From assembly GCA_903900265.1 (NCBI GenBank), contig CAIUMM010000075.1:31125-95124 (forward strand): 64,000 bases of DNA, written 5' to 3'. A model generated the notes under the pieces. The model did not search any database. It worked only from the letters and a program-made list of their open reading frames with translations, and had not been told where the DNA came from. Shown here one piece after another: positions 57,661-64,000 of this stretch. A program made the translations under genes and the position numbers. Origin of the DNA: an uncultured Pseudomonadota bacterium. GTDB lineage: Bacteria > Myxococcota_A > UBA796 > SXON01. The stretch's first letter is position 1, and every line of letters begins with the position of its first letter.

Positions 57661-58569
57661 ATGCTCGCTCTCTTGTTGGCTTTGCCTCTGTCCCAGGCCG
57701 CTGTTCTCAAGGCCTCATGGTCTGCGTCCTCCTCTGCACCTACCGCTGACGGTGTGAGCTATGCCGCGTCGAACCTTGGAGATGGGAAGGCGTCCAGCGC
57801 ATGGTTTGAGGGCGTGGACGGCAGCGGTCTGAATGAATGGGTGCTGGGGGACCTCGGCGGCGAGAAGGCAGTGACTGGCTTCACGGTGTGGGCCGGCTGG
57901 TGGTACACGGCGGCGCAGTGGACGCACTACAACCGCCCGAAGGTGCTGCTCGCCGAGTTTTCCGACGGCACGACCCAGGAATTCACCTTGCAGGACGTCT
58001 ATACGCCGCAGGTGTTTGAGCTGCCTGCCGCACGCAAAACGACGTCGGTGAAGTTCAAGGTGAAGAGCGACTTCAACTCCGACGCGTACCCGGACACGGC
58101 GATCTCCGAGATCCAGATCCGGGACAACAGTCGCCCCGAGTTCGCAGCGGTGCGCTCCTTCGCGGCGAGCACGGTTTTTCCCGCAGATGTGGACGGCAGC
58201 TACGAGCCGAAGAACCTGCAGGACGGCATCGTCGACACCGTGTGGTGCGAGGGCAACAAAACCGGGGATGGCGTTGCAGAGTGGGTGGACTTCAACTTTG
58301 CAGGTCCGCAGAGCATTTCACGGCTGCAGCTCCGCAACGGCAACGCCTACAGCTTCGGCATCTACATGAAGTCGAACCGGGGCACGCAGGTCACGCTGAC
58401 CTTCGGCGACGGTTCGAAGGAGACCCTCGCCGTCAAGGATTCGCCGGCCGAGCAGGTGTTGACCTTCGCCGCCCGCACCACCGATAAGGTGCGCGTGACC
58501 TTCGATACGGTCAAAAAAGGCAGTGAGTACAACGATATGTGTGTCGCCGAGGCGTACTTTTTGCCATAG
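57661..58569 (+). CDS. secreted protein with two discoidin/NADase-type glycan-binding-like domains
   Basis: Signal peptide MLALLLALPLSQAA; repeated ASNLGDGKASSAWFEG / PKNLQDGIVDTVWCEG and W(V/L)..FAG/LGG pattern. Confidence 0.7.
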   Translation: MLALLLALPLSQAAVLKASWSASSSAPTADGVSYAASNLGDGKASSAWFEGVDGSGLNEWVLGDLGGEKAVTGFTVWAGWWYTAAQWTHYNRPKVLLAEFSDGTTQEFTLQDVYTPQVFELPAARKTTSVKFKVKSDFNSDAYPDTAISEIQIRDNSRPEFAAVRSFAASTVFPADVDGSYEPKNLQDGIVDTVWCEGNKTGDGVAEWVDFNFAGPQSISRLQLRNGNAYSFGIYMKSNRGTQVTLTFGDGSKETLAVKDSPAEQVLTFAARTTDKVRVTFDTVKKGSEYNDMCVAEAYFLP

Positions 58570-58594
58570 GGGACGGCGCGCCTTAGGTGCGGGC

Positions 58595-59476
58595 ATGCTC
58601 TCCCGAACGCTCCCTTGGTTGGCTGGCGTATTCCTCTGGTCCTGGGGTTGGGCAGCGTTGATCGCCTCGACCGGGCGTCCGACCGTAGGCATCGTGTTCG
58701 TGGCGCTGGCTTTGCCGTACATCCTCGGTCCCGCGGCGGTGAGCGCGTTGTGGCGGAGGTTCTGGGTGCGCGAAGCCGCCTTCGAGGACCTGAATGAGCT
58801 GAAGCTCGGCAATCCGACGCTGGTGGCGTGGCTGGGCGCTATGGGCTTCGTCTGGGCGTCGGCGGTCGTCGCACATGCGTTGGGTTGGGGGAGCTTCGAC
58901 TTGAGCGGCCATGCCATCGCCGATCGCATGACGCTGGTGCAGGGTCCAGAAAAGGCAACCGAGGCGCTGACGGCGATGCAAGCCGGACCGCTGCCTTATG
59001 CGGTGATCGCCAGCATTCAGGCGCTGCTGGTCGGCTTGCTCTACGCGCCGGTTCGCGTCGGCGAGGAGCTCGGTTGGCGCGGAGTGTTGGTGCGGGAGCT
59101 TGCGCCGTTAGGACCTTGGGGTTCAGCGGTGCTCAGCGCGGTGTTGTGGGGGATCTGGCGGGTTCCGCTGGTTTGGATGGGCGGCTATTTCCCAGATGCG
59201 CCCTTGGCAGGTGCGGTCGCGATGGTGGCCGCGAGCGTCCCACAGGGGGTTTTGCTGGTGTGGCTCTCGCGGCGCGCCGACACCGTCTGGGCCGCTGCGA
59301 TCGCGCAGGGCGTGCTCACCGCCATCGGGCCCTTTCATGAGCTGGCGATACGCGGTGGAAACCCGGTGCTGACCAGCCCGATGGGCGCGGCCGGTGGGGT
59401 GACCGCGTTGTTGCTCGTCGGGGTTGTGGTGTGGGTCGAGCGCGGGCGTGCTGTGCGCCCGGCTGCGGCGTCCTAA
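58595..59476 (+). CDS. CPBP family intramembrane metalloprotease
   Basis: VGEELGWRGVLVREL, WGIWRVPLVW motifs; multiple TM. Confidence 0.87.
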   Translation: MLSRTLPWLAGVFLWSWGWAALIASTGRPTVGIVFVALALPYILGPAAVSALWRRFWVREAAFEDLNELKLGNPTLVAWLGAMGFVWASAVVAHALGWGSFDLSGHAIADRMTLVQGPEKATEALTAMQAGPLPYAVIASIQALLVGLLYAPVRVGEELGWRGVLVRELAPLGPWGSAVLSAVLWGIWRVPLVWMGGYFPDAPLAGAVAMVAASVPQGVLLVWLSRRADTVWAAAIAQGVLTAIGPFHELAIRGGNPVLTSPMGAAGGVTALLLVGVVVWVERGRAVRPAAAS

Positions 59477-59489
59477 CGCGATCGCGCGA

Positions 59490-60386
59490 ATGTCTACCTT
59501 CGCAAAGCTTGGATATTGGCGGGTGGGCGGTCCGATGGAGCGCTTCATCCTCGCCGAGCGCGTCGAAGAGCTGCGCTCCGCGATGCTGGATGCCCGCGGC
59601 CGTGGTGAGCGATTTTTCGTGCTTGGGAACGGCTCCAACCTGCTCGTGCCGGATCACGGGCTCCGCGGCACGACGGTGCGGCTGGCCGGTGCGCTGCGAG
59701 CCATGGCGGTGGTGGGCGAGGACGACGCCGCGGTCGACCTTCGCATCGGCGCGGGGGCGCTCAACGCCGTGGTGCTTCAGCGTCATCTTGGCAAGTTCGC
59801 AGGTCTGGGACCCTTAGCGGGGGTGCCGGGAACGGTGGGCGGCGCCGTCGCGATGAACGCCGGCACGGCTCTGGGAGAGATCGGCGGCGTGCTCCTGCGC
59901 GTAGAAGGATTGGACCGGGAGGGGCGCGACGTGACCATCGAGCGCGCGGACCTGCCGATGCGGTACCGCGAAGGCGGGCTTCCGGCGGGGTTCGTGGTCA
60001 CCGCTGCGGTGTTTCGCTTGCTGCGGGAGGGCGCGGAGGTCGAGCAAGCGCGCGTGGTGGAGCACCTCGCGCGCCGCAAAGCCACGCAGCCGCTGGACTT
60101 GCCAAGCTGCGGCTCGGTTTTTCGCAACCCTGTCGGTGCTGCGGCAGGGCAGCGGATCGAAGCGGCGGGCTTGAAAGGCTGGCGCTGTGGCGGCGCGCAG
60201 ATCAGCGAAAAACACGCGAATTTCATCGTGAATCTCGGGGACGCCCGGGCCTCTGACGTGCTCGCGTGTATGCGCAAGGCCTGGGACGGCGTGTACGAAC
60301 ATTCGGGGGTCGCGCTGGTCCCGGAGGTGCATGTCGTGGGGGAGTGGGACGAAAATGAGTGGCCGTTTGTGCGTTCTGTAGGGTAG
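59490..60386 (+). CDS. murB: UDP-N-acetylmuramate dehydrogenase
   Basis: YWRVGGPMERFILAE; VLGNGSNLLVPD; GVPGTVGGAVAMNAG; CGSVFRNP. Confidence 0.93.
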   Translation: MSTFAKLGYWRVGGPMERFILAERVEELRSAMLDARGRGERFFVLGNGSNLLVPDHGLRGTTVRLAGALRAMAVVGEDDAAVDLRIGAGALNAVVLQRHLGKFAGLGPLAGVPGTVGGAVAMNAGTALGEIGGVLLRVEGLDREGRDVTIERADLPMRYREGGLPAGFVVTAAVFRLLREGAEVEQARVVEHLARRKATQPLDLPSCGSVFRNPVGAAAGQRIEAAGLKGWRCGGAQISEKHANFIVNLGDARASDVLACMRKAWDGVYEHSGVALVPEVHVVGEWDENEWPFVRSVG

Positions 60387-60410
60387 ATGACGGCATCTTC
60401 AAGGTGAGTC

Positions 60411-60938
60411 ATGCGTAACTGGTCTATCGCCTCTGCTTTTTCTATCGTTCTCCCTCTCTTTTGGATGACCGCCTGCGCTGGCGGCGAAAAGACCACCGGG
60501 GATGACTCCGCAGCGGACGCTGACGCTGACGCGGACACCGATACCGATACCGACGCAGACTCGGACGCCGACTCCGATGCCGACACCGACGCGGACACCG
60601 ACACCGATCCTGCAGCGCTGACCACCTACGAAGACTTCACCGCCGTGCAGGGCGAGGCGTTCTGCAAGATGTTGGAAGCCTGCGGATTGCTGGATGATCT
60701 GCGCTTCACCGACTACGCCGACTGCGTGTCCTCCACGACCGCGCGCCTCGAAGCTGCGGAGTGCACCGATTACAACGAAGTTCAGGCGACCAAGTGCATT
60801 CAGGCCGAGGTCCTCGGCGCCTCGGACTGCACCACGGTCACCACCGCGACGCTCCCGCCCTGCAAGTCTGTCTGCGGCGCGACGCCGCCTGCCGTAGCGC
60901 CGCCTGCGGCGTCCCCCGCTGCGCCTCACAAGAAGTAG
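60411..60938 (+). CDS. Cys-rich putative lipoprotein with Asp-rich linker
   Basis: FWMTACAGG lipobox; ADADADADTDTDTDADSDADSDADTDADTDTDP; eight further Cys. Confidence 0.7.
   Translation: MRNWSIASAFSIVLPLFWMTACAGGEKTTGDDSAADADADADTDTDTDADSDADSDADTDADTDTDPAALTTYEDFTAVQGEAFCKMLEACGLLDDLRFTDYADCVSSTTARLEAAECTDYNEVQATKCIQAEVLGASDCTTVTTATLPPCKSVCGATPPAVAPPAASPAAPHKK
60517..60611 (+). repeat. 6-bp-periodic repeat encoding (DA/DT/DS)n
   Basis: GCGGACGCTGACGCTGACGCGGACACCGATACCGATACC... simple hexanucleotide periodicity. Confidence 0.8.
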
Positions 60939-60965
60939 GTCCCGGCTGCCCACCGAGAGATTAGG

Positions 60966-62066
60966 GTGGTCGCGATGATGAACCGCCTGATTTTTCTCGT
61001 CGGCCCGCCGCGTTCGGGCTCCACGCTGCTGATGCGTGTGCTGAACGCGACGGACCAGATCTATTCGCGTCCGGAGCCCCATTTGATGGGGCCGCTTGCG
61101 CATCTTGGGTACTACGGCAACGTCGACAAAGCGGCGTATGACCAGCTGCAGGCCGCCGACGCCATCCGCGAGATCGTCCGCGATCTACCCGGCGGCGAGG
61201 CGGACTACACGCGCGCGCTGCGCGCCTATGCGGACACCGTGTACGAGGGGCTGCTTCAGCTTTCGGAGCGCGCGGGCACCGCGGCGCACGAGCGGTACTT
61301 CCTGGACAAGACCCCGGCGAACTCGCTGATCCTGCCATTTTTGGGAAGGGTGTACCCGAACGCCAAGTACATCGTGCTCACGCGGCATCCAGCAGCGATC
61401 TTTGCAAGCTTTGCCGAAAGCTTCTTTGACGGAGACTACGAGGCTGCGGTGCGCTTCAACCCGGTGCTCGCCCGGTACATCCCGGCGATGGCGCGCTTTC
61501 TTCGCCAGAAGGACGTCCCGTTCCTCCACGTCAAGTACGAGGATCTGGTCACCCAACCCGAACAGACGCTGGAGCGCATCTGCGCGTACTTGGAGATCCC
61601 CTACGACCCCGGCGCCCTTGACTACACGCGCAAGCAGGTCGACGGCAAGGGCTTGGGGGATCCGGTGGGGGTGCAGAAGCACGCGCGCCCGGTCTCGTCG
61701 TCCAAGGACACCTGGGGCGCGGAATTCGCCGCCAACCCTGCGCGAGCGGAGGTCGTCGCCCGGCAGATCGCGATGGTCGACCCTGCAGATCTCGACACCT
61801 GGGGCTATCCGTTGGACAGCTTTTGGAAGTCGATGCAGGACGCCGATCCGGCCTCGTGGAAGCCGCGAAAGATCGAGCTCGATCGCTTTCAGAAGCAGCG
61901 GCGCCTGCTGCGCTGGCTGCGTCGCGCCGCGACCGATTCGGCGTTGGGCCGGGTGCTCGAGAAGGTCCGCTTCGTCTGCGATGTCATCCTGCGCGAAGGC
62001 TTCGCGGACTATGCGTCTAAGCCCATGCCCGATCGCCCCGCCGATCTACGCGAACCTGAAAACTAA
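60966..62066 (+). CDS. sulfotransferase family protein
   Basis: LIFLVGPPRSGSTLLMRVL 5'-PSB loop; YIVLTRHPAAIFASF 3'-PB motif; start 60966/60975/60978 ambiguous. Confidence 0.88.
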   Translation: MVAMMNRLIFLVGPPRSGSTLLMRVLNATDQIYSRPEPHLMGPLAHLGYYGNVDKAAYDQLQAADAIREIVRDLPGGEADYTRALRAYADTVYEGLLQLSERAGTAAHERYFLDKTPANSLILPFLGRVYPNAKYIVLTRHPAAIFASFAESFFDGDYEAAVRFNPVLARYIPAMARFLRQKDVPFLHVKYEDLVTQPEQTLERICAYLEIPYDPGALDYTRKQVDGKGLGDPVGVQKHARPVSSSKDTWGAEFAANPARAEVVARQIAMVDPADLDTWGYPLDSFWKSMQDADPASWKPRKIELDRFQKQRRLLRWLRRAATDSALGRVLEKVRFVCDVILREGFADYASKPMPDRPADLREPEN

Positions 62067-62668
62067 CCGCCACGGGCCATGTCAATCAGGGTGATCACGT
62101 CGATGGCGCCGCCCTGCACCCACCCGCGCGGGTCGACGCCGGACACGTAGATCGTCGGCGTGCCCTCCACCCCAGCGCGGAAGCCTTCTTCGATGTCGCG
62201 GGCCAACGCCGCGGCCGCCGCAGGGTCGTCCATGCACGCGCGCCATCGGGCGCCGTCGAGGTGCGCGGCGTCTTCTAGCGGGCCCGGTGCGATCGGTTGG
62301 CCCTGCTGGGCGTACAGATAGGTGGAGGCCTCTGCGGCGCGCCCCTGTGCGGACGCGCAGATCCCCGCCATCGCGATCGCGCAGGCGTTCGGGTGCAGGT
62401 CGCGTCCAACGTGGGGGTTGCAGGAGGTGCTGAGCGGGTAGTTTCGCATCACGAGGCGGGTGTCGGGGTGCGCCGCGGTGTACGCCGCGAGGGGTTCATA
62501 GGCGCGTGCGCACCACGGGCACGCGTAGTCCGACCAGACCTGCACGGTGAACCGCGCGTCCGCCCCGCCGATCGACGCGGGGGCATAGAGGAGCGGCTCT
62601 GCGGGGGGCGCGGCGGCAGGCGCCGGGTGCGGGACGCAGGCGGCCAGCAGGGCGAATAGTGCGATCAT
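62063..62668 (-). CDS. DsbA-like thioredoxin-fold lipoprotein
   Basis: ALLAACVPHP lipobox; VQVWSDYACPWCARAYEPL with CPWC; GVEGTPTIYVSG cis-Pro loop. Confidence 0.88.
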   Translation of the reverse strand: MIALFALLAACVPHPAPAAAPPAEPLLYAPASIGGADARFTVQVWSDYACPWCARAYEPLAAYTAAHPDTRLVMRNYPLSTSCNPHVGRDLHPNACAIAMAGICASAQGRAAEASTYLYAQQGQPIAPGPLEDAAHLDGARWRACMDDPAAAAALARDIEEGFRAGVEGTPTIYVSGVDPRGWVQGGAIDVITLIDMARGG

Positions 62669-63882
62669 CGGGCGCTCCGGGGTCCATACATGTTCCACCC
62701 CATACGCAGCAGCACCGTCCAAGGCCACACGCCGGGATCGGGGTCTTGTCCGTGGGCGATTCGGTGGAGCTGGTAGGTGTACCAGGAGATCTCGATCAGC
62801 CCGTCGAGCGCGCGAATCCCGGTGGTCTTGGGTTGTACCCGCGACTCCAGAATCGATCCGTCCAGCAGCCCGCGCGGCAGCTCCGGCTCCAGCGCCATCG
62901 GTCGCGCGAGGCCGATCATATCGACGCAGCCTCGCTCTCCGGCGAGCGCGGCGACCATCCCGCTGCGGGTACGGAAACCGCCGGTCAACAGCAGCGGCAT
63001 CGTCGTCTTTTCGCGCACGGTTCGCGCGTACTCGAGAAAGTACGCCTCGCGGGCGAGCGTGCTGGCGCGCATCTCCCGGATCGCGCCGGTGACGGCAGGC
63101 TTTTCATAGGTTCCGCCGCTGATCTCCAACAGGTCTACGCCCTCGCTCTCCAGCGCGCACACCACCTGCATGGACTCCTCCTCGGTGAACCCGCCGCGCT
63201 GAAAGTCCGCGGAATTCAGCTTTACGCCGATGGGAAACGCGGGTCCGACCTCGGCGCGCATGGCGCGAACGACCGCGATCACGAAGCGGCGGCGACGCTC
63301 GGCATCCCCGCCCCAGGCGTCGTCGCGCTGATTGGACAACGGCGACAAGAATTGACTGACTAAATATCCATGCGCGCCGTGGATCTGCACGCCTGAAAAA
63401 CCGGCTTCTTTGGAGATCGCGGCGGCGCGACCGTAGCGACCCACGATGTCCTCGATCTCGTTGGACTCCAGCGCGCGCGGCGTCGCGAACAGCTTTCCCG
63501 GCAGCTGAAGCGGTACGGCCGATGGCGCGACAGGAACGCGCGGCAACGGAGTTTGGCGGCCGGGATGATTGATCTGCGGCCAGAAGTGGGCGCCTGCCCT
63601 TTGGCCGGCCTCGGCCCAGGCCTTGAGCGCGTCCGGAACCCCAGATGTCATTCCTTCAAAGACCACATTGTGGTGCTCACCGATGTGCTTGGCATCCACC
63701 ATCACGTTGCCGCTGATCAACAAGCCAGCGCCGCTGTCGGCCCAACGTCCATACAGCGTGTTCAGCGCGCTTCCGGGCATATGACCGGGTCCGGCGAGGT
63801 CTTCGCTCATCGCGGACTTGGCGATGCGATTGGGGAGCAAAGCCCCGCATGGGAGGGGGAGCGGATCGGTGAGCAGCGGCAT
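62665..63882 (-). CDS. NADH:flavin oxidoreductase (Old Yellow Enzyme family)
   Basis: LPNRIAKSAMSEDLA; QINHPGRQTP; GVQIHGAHGYLVSQFLSPLSNQRDDAWGG; ATGA overlap with the DsbA-like gene. Confidence 0.93.
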   Translation of the reverse strand: MPLLTDPLPLPCGALLPNRIAKSAMSEDLAGPGHMPGSALNTLYGRWADSGAGLLISGNVMVDAKHIGEHHNVVFEGMTSGVPDALKAWAEAGQRAGAHFWPQINHPGRQTPLPRVPVAPSAVPLQLPGKLFATPRALESNEIEDIVGRYGRAAAISKEAGFSGVQIHGAHGYLVSQFLSPLSNQRDDAWGGDAERRRRFVIAVVRAMRAEVGPAFPIGVKLNSADFQRGGFTEEESMQVVCALESEGVDLLEISGGTYEKPAVTGAIREMRASTLAREAYFLEYARTVREKTTMPLLLTGGFRTRSGMVAALAGERGCVDMIGLARPMALEPELPRGLLDGSILESRVQPKTTGIRALDGLIEISWYTYQLHRIAHGQDPDPGVWPWTVLLRMGWNMYGPRSAR

Positions 63883-63958
63883 GGGTTCGGTGTATGCCGG
63901 CGTGGCGCGTTGCCTCAACGCCAAAATCGGTTATCCGGCACACCCCAGGCTCTCCACG

Positions 63959-63982
63959 AGCGCCCCGTCAGGGCGCTTTTTC
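63959..63982. terminator. Rho-independent terminator-like hairpin
   Basis: AGCGCCC-CGTCA-GGGCGCT followed by TTTT. Confidence 0.7.
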
Positions 63983-64000
63983 TGTTTCAGCGGTTCGCAT

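Noticed and set aside
1-64000. CRISPR array, transposase, integrase, prophage or retron/DGR reverse transcriptase
   Set aside because: No array-like spaced repeats and no ORF with recognisable transposase, integrase, phage structural or RT motifs.

Overview
64 kb of a high-GC bacterial chromosome. Many small lipoproteins, an MglA-type GTPase, a TIGR02147 protein and a DUF4388-like protein suggest a Myxococcota/deltaproteobacterial-type genome, but that taxonomic guess is inference. Most of the window is ordinary core or accessory content: ATP sulfurylase, thioesterase, sulfatase, M20 deacetylase, MltG, two EamA transporters, RadA, a TetR/RND efflux operon, a TamA/TamB-like pair, SerRS with two tRNA-Ser and one tRNA-Arg, dCTP deaminase, RecJ, ECF sigma factor, CPBP protease, MurB, sulfotransferase, DsbA-like protein and an OYE-family oxidoreductase. 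The standout is one 10.6-kb gene (14536..25107, minus) for a 3523-aa protein. It carries two separate DUF4157/eCIS-core-like HExxH domains, an annexin-like repeat block (GLGTDE), two hydrophobic blocks, coiled-coil stretches and a low-complexity Gly/His/Arg linker. No eCIS structural genes are visible. A divergent two-gene unit (unknown 250-aa protein plus TPR-like protein) lies across a short intergenic region containing a perfect 12-bp palindrome. Secondary leads are a truncated/degenerate DUF3419 (BtaA-like) protein, an MglA GTPase with a long membrane-anchored tail, a PD40 propeller lipoprotein with a CxxCH motif, an orphan DUF790/Bax1-like nuclease, several Cys-rich small lipoproteins, and serS linked to two tRNA-Ser genes with apparent U73. 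All calls come from reading the sequence; no database search was run.
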